A DNA stretch of 64,000 nt from Paulinella micropora (GCA_009731375.1 BJOX01000150.1:524811-588810), one strand, 5' to 3'; counted from the first letter of the stretch, positions 25,670 to 36,262 are shown. A program made the numbers and translations. Notes: generated from the sequence alone by a model not told the origin.

Positions 25670-25915
25670 CATACATACATACATACATACATACATACAT
25701 ACATACCTTCGTATACATACATACATAGATACATAGATACATACTATATGTGATGAATGAAGATGTGTACCGAGTGTTTGTCCGCGAAGGTCCACGAGGA
25801 TCTCGCGCGTGCACGTGTCGTCCCACTCGTTGTCGCAAAACTCCTAACACACACACACGCCACAACAACACACACACACACACATCAAACACACCACAAC
25901 GACCACAACCAACAC

Positions 25916-25971
<56 letters not shown>

Positions 25972-26137
25972 GTATATATATATTTATATATATATATAGA
26001 TATATATATAATGTTGTGATGGATGTCAAGGTGGAGTAGTTGTGTTGCCTGCTGCATCCCCGCGTACTCCCACCACAGCGTCAAGTCGCTCCGCTTCCTG
26101 GTCTGCAAGCGTGCACAGCATATCAAGTCGTTCCTCG

Positions 26138-26171
<34 letters not shown>

Positions 26172-26172
26172 A

Positions 26173-26232
<60 letters not shown>

Positions 26233-26255
26233 AAGTAGTAGAAGTAGTAGTAGTA

Positions 26256-26302
<47 letters not shown>

Positions 26303-26329
26303 CAGGAGTCTAGTAGTAGTCGTAGTAGC

Positions 26330-26399
<70 letters not shown>

Positions 26400-26412
26400 T
26401 AGTAGCAGCAGT

Positions 26413-26470
<58 letters not shown>

Positions 26471-26852
26471 AAGTAGTGTAGTAGTAGTAGTAGCAGCAGC
26501 AGGAGCAGCAGGAGCAGTGGCTTGTGCTGCTGGCTGCTTGTTTGCGGACCTCCTCGAACAGGCAGATCTGGCGCAAGCTCTCCGCCACCACCTGCCGCCC
26601 TGCACACCCCACCAGCCAGCACACAACACTTCTGTTTCGCCAACGTGCGAGCTATTGTCATTTCCCAGCTCAAGGCACACGACGCGCCGTGAGGAGAGAG
26701 GGAGGCAGACCAGACAGGCCGAGGGAGGTGTCCGAGTCGGGGTCCGTGTAGCAGTAGCGGCCCTGAAACACAAAACACACACACACACACAACACACAAC
26801 ACACAACGCTGCACATGCACCTCTCTATCATTCTCTCTCCCTCTCTCTCCCT

Positions 26853-26901
<49 letters not shown>

Positions 26902-28699
26902 TCTTTCTTTCTTTCTCTTTGTGTGTCAGTGTGTGTGTGTGTGTGTGCTGTGCATGTGTGTATGTATGATTATTGGTATATGTCTATGATACTGATGGCT
27001 GCTGCTGTGTGCGACCGTGTCTGTTTGCGCCTAGGTCGATGTCTGTTTGCCTGTTTGCCTGTTTGTCTGTTTGTCTGTTTGTCTCGTTTGTCTGTTTGTC
27101 TGTTTGTCTGTTTGTCTGTTTGTCTGTGCTGTGCTGTGCTGTGCTGCGCTGCGCTGTGCTGTGCTGTGCTGCGCTGCGCTGCGCTGTGCTGCGCTGCGCT
27201 GTGCTGTGCTGTGCTGTGCTGTGCTGTGCTGCGCTGTGCTGTGCTGCGCTGTGCTGTGCTGCGCTGTGCTGCGCTGTGCTGTGCTGTGCTGCGCTGCGCT
27301 GTGCTGCGCTGTGCTGTGCTGCGCTGCGCTGTGCTGCGCTGTGCTGCGCGTGCACTACCTCGTTGGTGCAGGTGTTGCCGCAGTGGTCGGCCGACCTGGT
27401 GCAGCCGTTACGCGAGCCTGACACAACACAACACACACACACACACACACACAGACACATACACACACACATACATACATACATACATACATACATACAT
27501 ACATACATACATGCACACAGTTGTGTGATGAGTGTGTGACCGTCGATGATGTAGAAGTTGGCTGTGAAGTTGGCGCGCGAGCCCAGCTTTTGCACCTGCG
27601 TGCAGGACCAGACAGTGTGTGTGTGCAAGCTCGTGCAGGCTCAATCGACAACATCCCACACTTTCGGGTTCCGGGTGAAAACAGCCAGCCCAGGCCAGTG
27701 GCAAATGAGCTAGCCTCAAGTGGCTCTCTTGCAACCGAAACCCCAAAATTTATTAGATGGTGTAGAACAAATCTGAGCAGGTGTGTGTGTGTGTGTGTGT
27801 GTGCGCGTGTGTGTGTGTGTGTGTGTGTATGTGTGTGTGTGCCGGGGGGGGGGGGGGGGGGGGGGNNNNNNNNNNNNNNNNNNNNNNNNNNNNNNNNNNN
27901 NNNNNNNNNNNNNNNNNNNNNNNNNNNNNNNNNNNNNNNNNNNNNNNNNNNNNNNNNNNNNNNNNNNNNNNNNNNNNNNNNNNNNNNNNNNNNNNNNNNN
28001 NNNNNNNNNNNNNNNNNNNNNNNNNNNNNNNNNNNNNNNNNNNNNNNNNNNNNNNNNNNNNNNNNNNNNNNNNNNNNNNNNNNNNNNNNNNNNNNNNNNN
28101 NNNNNNNNNNNNNNNNNNNNNNNNNNNNNNNNNNNNNNNNNNNNNNNNNNNNNNNNNNNNNNNNNNNNNNNNNNNNNNNNNNNNNNNNNNNNNNNNNNNN
28201 NNNNNNNNNNNNNNNNNNNNNNNNNNNNNNNNNNNNNNNNNNNNNNNNNNNNNNNNNNNNGGGGGGGGGGGGGGGGGGGGGGGGGGGTCTGCATGGTGCT
28301 TCACATGGGCAACAAGGTAGCATACAGGTATATATGGTGCTCGAGGAGCTGGATCGACCGTAGCCTGGAAATCGCTTCCATGTATGTACACATGCATGCC
28401 GGTAGATGTGCATGTGTGCGGTAGGTGTACTGAAGGTGTGTCATGTTGGCATGCACGTATACACATATAGATATGTAGCTGAATGAAGGAGATGGATCGA
28501 AGGTGTCTTCGGTGAGGGCATGAATGTATTTTGATAAGTTAGTAGGTATATGTTTGTGTGCGCTGTTGCTGGACCGCGTTCTTGAAGGTGCCTTTGAAGT
28601 CGCGCGTCATGGGCTCCCATGGGCTCGTCCACAGCTTCCAGTTCACCGTCCCTAACCAACAGAACAACCACCACCACCACCACCACCACCACCACCACC

Positions 28700-28742
<43 letters not shown>

Positions 28743-29159
28743 AACACACACACACACACACAGATACACGCACGCACAGAGAGAGACATAGATATAGACA
28801 CAGACATAGACATAGACATAGACATAGACAGAGACATAGACATAGACACAGACATAGACATAGACATAGACATAGACATAGACATAGACATAGACATAGA
28901 CATAGACATAGACATAGACATAGACATAGACACAGACATAGACATAGACATAGACATAGACATAGACATAGACAGAGACATAGACAACATCTCCATCTCC
29001 AACGCCACATTCATGTGCATCTGCATCTACCATCGTTATCGATGGGCACGTCCCACGCCATGCGCAATACCACCGCTGCCACCACCACACATGCCGCGTG
29101 TGTGCGCGTGTGTGCGCGTGTGTGTGCGTGTGTGTGCGTGTGTGTGCGTGTATTTGTGC

Positions 29160-29196
<37 letters not shown>

Positions 29197-29250
29197 CGTG
29201 TGTGTGTGTGTGTGTGCGTGTGTGTGTGCGTGTGTGCGTGTGTGTGCGTG

Positions 29251-29301
<51 letters not shown>

Positions 29302-29334
29302 GCGCGTGTGTGCGTGTGCATGTATGTGTGTGTG

Positions 29335-29376
<42 letters not shown>

Positions 29377-29601
29377 GTGTGTGTGTGTGTGTGTTTGTGC
29401 AAGCAGGGCGCGGTGCGGTGCGCGGCAGTGATTGCTAGTGCAGGCATGTCTGCAGTGCGGCAGTGGTTGCGCGTGCAGGCATGTCTACATGTGCGTGTTG
29501 GGAAGTACTTTTGTTCTGTTGGAGCTCAGTTTTAATTTTGGCACCGTCCCGTTTGTAAACCAACCTTCCCGAGAACACCACAACACAACATATGCACATG
29601 A

Positions 29602-29657
<56 letters not shown>

Positions 29658-29931
29658 CTACCTATCTTGTCTCCTCTTTCTCTCCTCTCGCTGAATTTTT
29701 CTCTTTCTTATCTTGTCTTCTCTTTCTCCCCTCTCGCTCCATTCCTCTTCTTCTCATCTTGTCTTCTCTCCCTCTCCTCGCTTCTTTCCTCTCGCTCTTC
29801 GTTCCTCTCCTTATCTGGTCTTTTCTCCTCGTTTCTCTCGTCTTTCTTTTTCTCCATTTCAACAACTGAATCTCATGCCAAATTTTGGAACCGTGCTGTG
29901 TATTCCATGCATAAATTATGAACTGTAGAGT

Positions 29932-29972
<41 letters not shown>

Positions 29973-30388
29973 CCCCAACCCCTCTTCCCCAGAAGTATTT
30001 AAAAAATATTTTTCCGACTTTTTTTACCTCTCTTCATTTCTTCTTTATTCTCATTCTCTGCACAGTTTCTGTATTTTGCTCTCGTGCTCTTTTTACGCAG
30101 TCCGCTTTGCTTCTGTTTGTGTTGTTTCTCTGGGAGATGACTAGAGCGAGAGGAGAAAGAGAAGACACGAGGGAGAGGAATGGAGGGAGACGAAGCGAGG
30201 AGACGAGAGAAGACACGATAAGAGGGAGAGGAATGCAGCGAGAGGAGGAGGAGCGAAGAGAGGGTGAGCGGTGTGACATGGAGGGGATGGTGATGTCGTT
30301 GCCGGTGCCGTCGTCAGCCATGTAGGGCAGCGAGCTCTCGTCCACATTGTCCACGATCACCGCCGCCTGACACCCGTGCGTCCGTGTG

Positions 30389-30434
<46 letters not shown>

Positions 30435-30758
30435 TGTGTGTGTGTGAGTGTGAGTGTGTGTGTGAGTGTGTGTGTGTGTGAGTGTGTGTGAGTGTGTGAG
30501 TGTGTGTGTGAGTGTGTGTGTGAGTGTGTGTGTGAGTGTGTGTGTGTGTGAGTGTGTGTGAGTGTGTGTGTGTGAGTGTGTGTGAGTGTGTGTGTGTTTC
30601 ATGTGTATGCATGTCCGGCAGCATGTTTTGTTCCTGGCCGTCTACACGATCGCTGCCGCCTGCCCAGCCCCCCACAACGCTACACGTGCGCGCGAGTGAG
30701 TGTGTGTGTGTGTGTGTGTATGTACATGCATGCATGTATGTACATGCAATCTATCTAC

Positions 30759-30802
<44 letters not shown>

Positions 30803-30803
30803 A

Positions 30804-30847
<44 letters not shown>

Positions 30848-30912
30848 CATCCATCCATCCATCCATCCATCCATCCAACCGTCCGTCCGTCCGTCCGTCC
30901 GTCCGTCCATCC

Positions 30913-30961
<49 letters not shown>

Positions 30962-31023
30962 CGTGTGTATGGTGTTGCTAAATGATAGCGATGAGAGAGG
31001 GGGGGGGGGGGGGGGGGGGGGGG

Positions 31024-31061
<38 letters not shown>

Positions 31062-31217
31062 NNNNNNNNNNNNNNNNNNNNNNNNNNNNNNNNNNNNNNN
31101 NNNNNNNNNNNNNNNNNNNNNNNNNNNNNNNNNCCCCCAAATGAAGACAGGTAGTGTTAAGTCAGGTGTGTCAGCAGACCTGAGCGCCGGCCTCCTGAGC
31201 GTGCCGGACCTGACAGC

Positions 31218-31257
<40 letters not shown>

Positions 31258-31551
31258 ACACATACATATGCAATTAAATGTAATGTAATGTAATGTAATG
31301 CAATGTAATGTAATGTAATCTAATATAATTTGATGTAATGTAATGTAATCTAATGTAATGTAATGTAATGTAATGTAATGTATGTATGTATGTATGTACG
31401 GATGTATGTGTATGTATGTGTGTATGTAGAAACGCATATTTGTATGCATGTGCTATGTGGCAGTGACCTTGGTGACGAACATGCACTCGCCACGATCTGC
31501 GACCCAAAACAAGATCATCACAACATGCTGAGATGAGATAGATAGATAGAC

Positions 31552-31593
<42 letters not shown>

Positions 31594-33285
31594 GGATTAA
31601 TATATATATATATATATAATATATGTATATATAAAGACGAAGAAGAAGAAGAAGAAGAAGAAGAAGAAGAAGGAGAAGAAGAAGAAGGAGAAGGAGAAGG
31701 AGAAGGAGAAGAGGAAGAAGAAGAAGAAGAAGAAGAAGAAGAAGGAGAAGAAGAAGGAGAAGAAGAAGGAGAAGAAGAAGAAGGAGAAGAAGAAGAAGAA
31801 GAAGAAGAAGAAAAAGAAGAAGAAGAAGAAGAAGGAGAAGGAAAAGGAAAAGGAGAAGGAGAAGAAGAAGGAGAAGGAGAAGGAGAAGAAGGAAAAGGAG
31901 AAGGAGAAGGAGAAGGAGGAGGAGGAGGAGGAAGAGGAGAAGGAGGAGAAGGAGAAGGAGGAGAAGGAGGAGAAGGAGAAGGAGAAGGAGAAGGAGAAGG
32001 AGGAGAAGAAGGAGAAGGAGAAGGAGAAGGAGAAGGAGAAGGAGAAGGAGAAGGAGAAGGAGAAGGAGAAGGAGAAGGAGAAGGAGAAGGAGAAGGAGAA
32101 GGAGAAGGAGAAGGAGAAGGAGAAGGAGAAGGAGAAGGAGAAGGAGAAGGAGAAGGAGAAGGAGAAGGAGAAGGAGAAGGAGAAGGAGAAGGAGAAGGAG
32201 AAGGAGAAGGAGAAGGAGAAGGAGAAGGAGAAGGAGAAGGAGAAGGAGAAGGAGAAGGAGAAGGAGAAGGAGAAGGAGAAGGAGAAGGAGAAGGAGAAGG
32301 AGAAGGAGAAGGAGAAGGAGAAGGAGAAGGAGAAGGAGAAGGAGAAGGAGAAGGAGAAGGAGAAGGAGAAGGAGAAGGAGAAGGAGAAGGAGAAGGAGAA
32401 GGAGAAGGAGAAGGAGAAGGAGAAGGAGAAGGAGAAGGAGAAGGAGAAGGAGAAGGAGAAGGAGAAGGAGAAGGAGAAGGAGAAGGAGAAGGAGAAGGAG
32501 AAGGANNNNNNNNNNNNNNNNNNNNNNNNNNNNNNNNNNNNNNNNNNNNNNNNNNNNNNNNNNNNNNNNNNNNNNNNNNNNNNNNNNNNNNNNNNNNNNN
32601 NNNNNNNNNNNNNNNNNNNNNNNNNNNNNNNNNNNNNNNNNNNNNNNNNNNNNNNNNNNNNNNNNNNNNNNNNNNNNNNNNNNNNNNNNNNNNNNNNNNN
32701 NNNNNNNNNNNNNNNNNNNNNNNNNNNNNNNNNNNNNNNNNNNNNNNNNNNNNNNNNNNNNNNNNNNNNNNNNNNNNNNNNNNNNNNNAGGAGAAGGAGG
32801 AGGAGGAGGAGGAGGAGGAGGAGGAGGAGAAGGAGAAGGAGAAGGAGAAGCAGACGCAGACGCAGACGCAGAAGCAGAAGCAGAAGCAGAAGAAGAAGAA
32901 GAAGAAGAAGAAGAAGAAGAAGAAGAAGAAGAAGAAGAAGAAGAAGAAGAAGAAGAAGAAGAAGGAGAAGGAGGAGGAGAAGGAGGAGGAGGAGGAAAGG
33001 AAGGAAGGAAGGAAGGAAGAAAGGAAGAAAGGAAGGAAGGAAGGAAGGAAGAAAGACAGAAAAAAGAAAGAAAGAAAGAAAGGAAGGAAGGAAGGAAGGA
33101 AGGAAGAAAGGAATAAAGAAAGAAAGAAAGAAAGAAAGAAAGGAAGGAAGGAAGGAAGGAAGGAAGAAAGAAAGAAAGAAAGAAAGAAAAAAGAAAGGAA
33201 GGAAGGAAGGAAGGAAGAAAGAAAGGAAGAAAGAGAAGAAGGAAGGAACGAAGGAAAGAAGGAGGGAGGGAAGGAGGGAAGGAAC

Positions 33286-33322
<37 letters not shown>

Positions 33323-33323
33323 G

Positions 33324-33359
<36 letters not shown>

Positions 33360-33563
33360 GAGGAGGAGGAGGAGGAGGAGGAGGAGGAGGAGAAGGAGGA
33401 GCAGCAGCAGGAGGAGGAGGAGCAGGAGGAGCAGGAGGAGGAGGGGGGGGGGGGGGGGGGGAAAAAAGGGNNNNNNNNNNNNNNNNNNNNNNNNNNNNNN
33501 NNNNNNNNNNNNNNNNNNNNNNNNNNNNNNNNNNNNNNNNNNNNNNNNNNNGAAGGGAGGGAA

Positions 33564-33609
<46 letters not shown>

Positions 33610-34370
33610 AAGAGTTAGTTTTGTTTAGCGCGCACCGATGAGCATGATGAGTGGCGTGTTGATGTTGTCCCAGTTCGCCATCCAGGGAAGCGGCGCGCAG
33701 CCCGACCGGTCGCTACACATGAGCCAAAGCATCACGTCTCAGCATGCGTTGGAGATGATGTATGATGAGAAGTGCACGTCTTGTCAAGTCGCGCGTGTGG
33801 GGCGCACAGCCAACAAGGTCGACATGGGTGCAACATGGACATGCATACACGCATGTAACTAAGTGTGTATGCGTGTATGTATGTATGTATGTATGTATGT
33901 ATGTATGTATGTGTGTATGTGTGTGTGTATGTATGTATGTATGTATGTATGTCTGTATGTATGTATGTATGTATGTATGTATGTATGTATGTATATATGT
34001 ATGTATGCATGTGTATGCATGTGTATGCATGTGTATGTATGTATGTATGTATGTATGTATGTATGTGTGTGTGTATGTATGTATGTATGTATGTATGTAT
34101 GTATGTATGTCTGTATGTATGTCTGTATGTATGTATGTATGTATGTATGTATGTATGCATGTATGTATGCATGTGTATGTATGTATGTATGTATATGTAT
34201 GTATGTATATGTATGTCTGTATGTCTGTATGTATGTATGTATGTATGTATGTATGTATGTATTTATGTATGTATGTATGTATGTTGGTATGGTATGGTAT
34301 GGTATGGTACGGTATGGTATGGTATGTATGTATGTATGTATGTATGTATGTATGTATGTATGTATATATG

Positions 34371-34404
<34 letters not shown>

Positions 34405-34424
34405 TGCACAACAGCAACAATAGC

Positions 34425-34464
<40 letters not shown>

Positions 34465-34600
34465 GCAACAACAAAAGCAGCAACAGGAACACTAGCAACA
34501 GGAACGACATACATACCCGGGTGTGGCGTAGACCACGGTGCCTACGATGGAACGCCCGTAAGGCACCACGCCAAACAGCGCCGGACGCATCGTCACCGAC
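14067..34600 (-). CDS. VSR gene A: vacuolar sorting receptor-like protein, 35 visible exons
   Basis: This is a type-I membrane receptor by homology. Plant VSRs bind sorting signals of vacuolar cargo in the Golgi/TGN and return by clathrin-dependent recycling. The visible exons total 2057 bp (about 685 residues, mean 59 bp) in 20.5 kb, so introns full of microsatellites make up 90% of the gene. Order of parts: PA domain (34600-29509), VSR central region (28651-24091), cysteine-rich array (23210-15154), basic tail (14484-14067). I placed each exon by AG acceptor, GT (once GC) donor and similarity to gene B. All junctions between neighbouring visible exons keep frame except where an N gap lies between. 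Gaps probably hide one exon at 24509-25101, the end of the exon starting at 15624, and the transmembrane exon (14543-14619). The signal-peptide exon was not found upstream of 34600. The stop is TAG at 14069-14067. Gene B lies head to head with it. Confidence 0.88.
14100..14172. repeat. GTAG/GATA repeats in gene A
   Basis: A short GATA array lies in the last intron of gene A, between the exons at 14277-14225 and 14096-14067. Confidence 0.9.
14640..14814. repeat. GTAG/GTAA/GATA repeat block
   Basis: GTAG and GTAAGTAG repeats are followed by a clean GATA run, next to the N gap 14543-14619 inside gene A. Confidence 0.95.
15154..23210 (-). CDS. Gene A, cysteine-rich array exons
   Basis: Exons: 23210-23136, 22661-22591, 20329-20219, 19934-19861, 19657-19621, 19416-19365, 19090-19045, 18295-18260, 18024-17967, 17669-17593, 16945-16894, 16719-16660, 16396-16335, 15930-15880, 15624 to about 15577 (cut by N), 15205-15154. 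The first encodes [15 protein letters not shown] and CGVLDFLC, ending the central region. The rest encode pieces of a 65-residue cysteine-rich repeat: [71 protein letters not shown]. Exon borders recur at the same places in each repeat. The module probably forms disulfide-bonded lumenal knots in the position of plant VSR EGF repeats; a role in binding is inference. Confidence 0.85.
15660..16320. repeat. GAT, GA, CA and CATA repeats in gene A
   Basis: (GAT)n at 15684-15735 is followed by GA repeats with GGTCGA interruptions to about 15860. CA and (CATA)n run from 15940 to 16320, between exons 16396-16335 and 15930-15880 and beyond. Confidence 0.95.
17088..17435. repeat. CATA/CGTA tetranucleotide block
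   Basis: (CATA)n alternates with (CGTA)n, including CGTACGTACGT stretches. The frames through it code only for repeat peptides. Confidence 0.95.
18060..18255. repeat. GATA and GA repeats in gene A
   Basis: GATA variants run straight into a GA tract that ends at the donor of the exon 18295-18260. Confidence 0.9.
18580..19035. repeat. C-tract, CT and TATA-rich block
   Basis: The edge of the gap 18376-18579 is a long C run, followed by CT repeats and 300 bases of TA/ATAC dinucleotide-like repeats. No exon lies in it. Confidence 0.9.
19975..20215. repeat. GTAG/GATA and (TA)n block
   Basis: (GTAG)n, (GATA)n, (TA)n and (GA)n abut one another between two cysteine-rich exons of gene A. Confidence 0.95.
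20373..20982. repeat. (TAG)n/(TAA)n trinucleotide block
   Basis: About 600 bases of TAG repeats carry TAA and CAG variants. It lies in the largest intron of gene A (22590-20330), which also holds three SINE copies. Confidence 0.95.
20983..21157. other. Unclassified unique insert between trinucleotide repeats
   Basis: About 170 bases of non-repetitive sequence are flanked by (AAT)-type repeats on both sides, as for a SINE. It does not match the SINE family of this window and has no exon-like frame. It may be another short interspersed element. Confidence 0.35.
21283..21551 (-). mobile_element. tRNA-derived SINE copy
   Basis: A full-length copy of about 270 bp on the minus strand. The tRNA-like head (21551 side) has A box TAGCCCAGTGG and B box AGTTCGATTCC. 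The body contains a direct duplication of about 39 bases around ACATACCGG, and the tail is (ATT)n toward 21160. It is nearly identical to the copy at 21973-22242. Confidence 0.85.
21629..21791 (-). mobile_element. Short variant SINE copy
   Basis: The tRNA-like head matches the other copies, but the body is shorter (about 163 bp) and strongly diverged, while the 3' end is recognisably related. It is probably an older subfamily. Confidence 0.65.
21973..22242 (-). mobile_element. tRNA-derived SINE copy
   Basis: A full-length minus-strand copy of the same family as 21283-21551 and 34774-35043, with A and B boxes and an (ATT)n tail at 21855-21972. Confidence 0.85.
22243..22540. repeat. (AAT)n and (GAT)n block
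   Basis: Trinucleotide repeats switch from AAT to GAT and back within gene A, upstream of the SINE copy at 21973-22242. Confidence 0.9.
22840..23065. repeat. GA and (TA)n repeats
   Basis: GA repeats flank an alternating AT tract on both sides, in the intron between the exons 23210-23136 and 22661-22591. Confidence 0.9.
23255..23665 (-). repeat. Tandem decayed copies of a gene A exon edge
   Basis: Four imperfect copies lie upstream (on the gene's strand) of the exon 23210-23136, at about 23258-23309, 23368-23420, 23491-23541 and 23608-23660, spaced 93-122 bases. Each carries the acceptor and first half of the exon. The translations include [15 protein letters not shown], a frameshifted [11 protein letters not shown], a version with TAA before GGW, and [15 protein letters not shown]. 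Each stops resembling the exon after the codons for ITT, where ACCT repeats follow. None has the second half of the exon or a usable donor. Confidence 0.85.
24091..28651 (-). CDS. Gene A, VSR central-region exons
   Basis: Exons: 28651-28575, 27595-27541, 27417-27359, 26762-26711, 26599-26550, 26102-26049, 25843-25771, 25440-25396, then 24152-24091 after an N gap. Key sequence: [134 protein letters not shown]. These match the conserved VSR blocks E-x-WT, TPHY, C-xx-C-xN-GRYC, LRQ-C-F, WWDY and I-LPT-VIN-xQY. Compared with gene B about 12 residues are missing between the last two exons, and the phases differ there, so one exon is probably lost in the gap 24509-25101. The exon ending at 26049 uses a GC donor. 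Confidence 0.87.
25102..25396. repeat. Long GA tract
   Basis: Almost 300 bases of GA repeats with a few GC interruptions follow the largest N gap (24509-25101) and end at the donor of the exon 25440-25396. Confidence 0.95.
26045..26052 (-). promoter_or_regulatory. GC-AG 5' splice site in gene A
   Basis: The exon 26102-26049 ends CAG and the intron starts GCAACA. No GT at a usable position restores the frame WWEYAGMQQ to EFCDNEW that gene B shows to be continuous, so the GC donor is preferred. Confidence 0.6.
26140..26515. repeat. (TAG)n/(CAG)n block
   Basis: TAG repeats carry CAG ends, between exons 26599-26550 and 26102-26049 of gene A. Confidence 0.95.
27126..27349. repeat. (GCTGY)n pentanucleotide minisatellite
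   Basis: About 45 copies of GCTGT or GCTGC are mixed in an irregular order, ending ten bases from the donor of the exon 27417-27359. Confidence 0.95.
28786..28986. repeat. (ATAGAC)n hexanucleotide array
   Basis: About 33 copies of ATAGAC with occasional ACAGAC or AGAGAC variants, in the intron upstream of the exon 28651-28575. Confidence 0.95.
29098..29400. repeat. (TG)n with CG interruptions
   Basis: TG repeats with TGCG variants, about 300 bases, between the exons 29564-29509 and 28651-28575. Confidence 0.95.
29509..34600 (-). CDS. Gene A, PA-domain exons
   Basis: Exons (5' to 3'): 34600-34517, 33712-33636, 31496-31468, 31209-31180, 30366-30278, 29564-29509. They encode [73 protein letters not shown] with DITIPSM, and [16 protein letters not shown]. 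These follow the protease-associated domain of VSRs step by step: the FG-PxYG-G-V start, the DRG-C-F-K core, the QxAGA block and the V-DN strand. PA domains bind the cargo signal in plant VSRs. Both a 29-bp and a 30-bp exon occur here. Confidence 0.87.
30380..30965. repeat. TG/TGAG and CTAT/CCAT/CCGT block
   Basis: TG repeats with GAG interruptions are followed by CTAT, CCAT and CCGT tetranucleotides, in the intron between exons 31209-31180 and 30366-30278. An N gap with long G edges (31062-31133) lies next to it. Confidence 0.9.
31636..33610. repeat. 2 kb polypurine tract (GAA/GGA/GGAGAA)
   Basis: Almost pure purine on the plus strand, broken by two N gaps (32506-32788, 33471-33551). The part at about 32010-32505 is a perfect GGAGAA hexanucleotide array of about 80 copies. 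It lies in the intron between exons 33712-33636 and 31496-31468. On the gene's coding strand it is pyrimidine. Confidence 0.95.
33860..34480. repeat. (TATG)n with GGTAT and (CAA)n parts
   Basis: About 530 bases of TATG repeats include a short GGTAT array (about 34284-34325), followed by CAA repeats. It lies between the first two visible exons of gene A. Confidence 0.95.
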
Positions 34601-34665
34601 CTGAGAACCAGCGACAAACAGCGTTTGCATGTCAGCGTGTGAGGCGCGCGTGGGTTTGCGTGCGG

Positions 34666-34701
<36 letters not shown>

Positions 34702-34738
34702 CTGTGTGACAGAGAGAAAGAGATAGGAAGAAAGAAAA

Positions 34739-34773
<35 letters not shown>

Positions 34774-34774
<1 letters not shown>

Positions 34775-35043
34775 GGACACCGTGATAGCCCAGTGGTCAA
34801 GTTCTACCATCTGGGCCCTGTCGCCAGTTCGATTCCCGTCGGTGCCACCAGTATTTTCATTGAACATACCGGTCTATTTCTGGACCAGTATTTTCATTGA
34901 ACATACCGGCCCGTCTGGAAGTGTTGGAACTGCCCTTGCGGGGGTGTCATTAGAGCTTATCGTCAATTCTTCGTACTCCCCTCACGGGTGAGACGATGGA
35001 GGCGCATGTGCAGAAATGCATCAGCCATTGACAGAGAAGCACT
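34774..35043 (+). mobile_element. tRNA-derived SINE copy
   Basis: A full-length plus-strand copy. The head runs from GGACACCGTGATAGCCCAG and includes A and B boxes. The body holds two direct copies of a segment with CAGTATTTTCATTGAACATA. The end is GAGAAGCACT followed by (ATT)n. An (ATT)n run also precedes it, so copies appear to have inserted into each other's tails. Confidence 0.88.
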
Positions 35044-35051
35044 ATTATTAC

Positions 35052-35130
<79 letters not shown>

Positions 35131-35375
35131 GTGGCACCGTGATAGCCCAGTGGTTAAGGTCTACCATCTGGGACCTGTCGCCAGTTCGATTCCCGTCGGT
35201 GCCAGTATTTTCAAAGGACATTTTCTTTGAAAGCATTGGTCTGTCTGGAAGGCTTGGAGCTGCCTTGCGGGGGTGTCAGTAGAGCCTATCGTCAAATCTT
35301 CGTACTCCCCGCGCGGGTGAGACGATGGAGGCACATGTGCAGAAATGCATTCGCCATTGACTGAGAAGCACTATT
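35131..35375 (+). mobile_element. SINE copy with intact tRNA acceptor stem
   Basis: A second plus-strand copy, without the internal duplication. Its head (35132-35203, 72 nt) starts GGCACCG and ends CGGTGCC. These are exact reverse complements and would form a 7-bp tRNA acceptor stem. A box TAGCCCAGTGG and B box AGTTCGATTCC are present for Pol III transcription. Confidence 0.85.
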
Positions 35376-35475
35376 ATTATTANNNNNNNNNNNNNNNNNN
35401 NNNNNNNNNNNNNNNNNNNNNNNNNNNNNNNNNNNNNNNNNNNNNNNNNNNNNNNNNNNNNNNNNNNNNNNNNNN

Positions 35476-35639
35476 TCTGGACCAGTATTTTCATTGAACA
35501 TACCGGCCCGTCTGGAAGTGTTGGAACTGCCCTTGCGGGGGTGTCATTAGAGCTTATCGTCAATTCTTCGTACTCCCCTCACGGGTGAGACGATGGAGGC
35601 GCATGTGCAGAAATGCATCAGCCATGGACAGAGAAGCAC

Positions 35640-35641
<2 letters not shown>
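35476..35641 (+). mobile_element. SINE copy, 5' end lost in an N gap
   Basis: The 3' part of the same SINE, starting inside the duplicated body segment after the gap 35383-35475 and ending in (ATT)n. Confidence 0.8.
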
Positions 35642-35689
<48 letters not shown>

Positions 35690-35693
<4 letters not shown>

Positions 35694-36262
35694 GAAAGAG
35701 AGAGAGAGAGAGGGAGGAGGAGGAGGAGGAGGAGGAGGAGAAGAAGAAGAAGAAGAAGAAGAAGAAGAAGAAGAAGAAGAAGAAGAAGAAGAAGAAGAAG
35801 GAGGAGGAGGAGGAGGAAAGAAGGAGGAGGAGAAGGAGAAGAAGGAGAAGAAAGAAGAAGGAGAAGAAGGAGAAGGAGAAGGAGAAGAAGGAGAAGGGCG
35901 AAGGGCGAAGGGAGAAGGGAGAAGGGAGAAGGGAGAAGAAAGAAGGGAGAAGAAAGAAAGGAAGGAAGAAGGAAGGAGGAAGAAGGAAGGAGGAAGAAAG
36001 AAGGAAGAAGGAAGAAGGAAGAAGGAAGAAGGAAGAAGGAAGAAGGAAGAAGGAAGAAGGAAGAAGGAAGAAGGAAGAAGGAAGGAGGAAGGAAGGAAGG
36101 AAGGAAGGAAGGAAGGAAGGAAGGAAGAAGGAAGAAGGAAGAAGGAAGAAGGAAGAAGGAAGGAAGGAAGAAGAAGAAGAAGAAGAAGAAGAAGAAGAAG
36201 AAGAAGAAGAAGAAGAAGAAGAAGAAGAAGAAGAAGAAGAAGAAGAAGAAGAAGAAGAAGAA
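35690..36262. repeat. Polypurine (GA/GAA/GGAA) tract
   Basis: About 570 bases, purine only on the plus strand, between the divergent genes. From 36263 to 36720 the sequence is T- and C-rich and shows no gene. Confidence 0.95.

Noticed and set aside
26973-27539. Cys/Ala/Leu-rich protein from the pentanucleotide array
   Set aside because: A repeat translation in all frames; no gene signals.
33713-34867. Long open frame of His-Thr-Tyr-Ile repeats (minus) and mirror frames of Tyr-Val-Cys-Met
   Set aside because: It is a translation of a TATG microsatellite. Only the short parts matching VSR exons at its edges are real.
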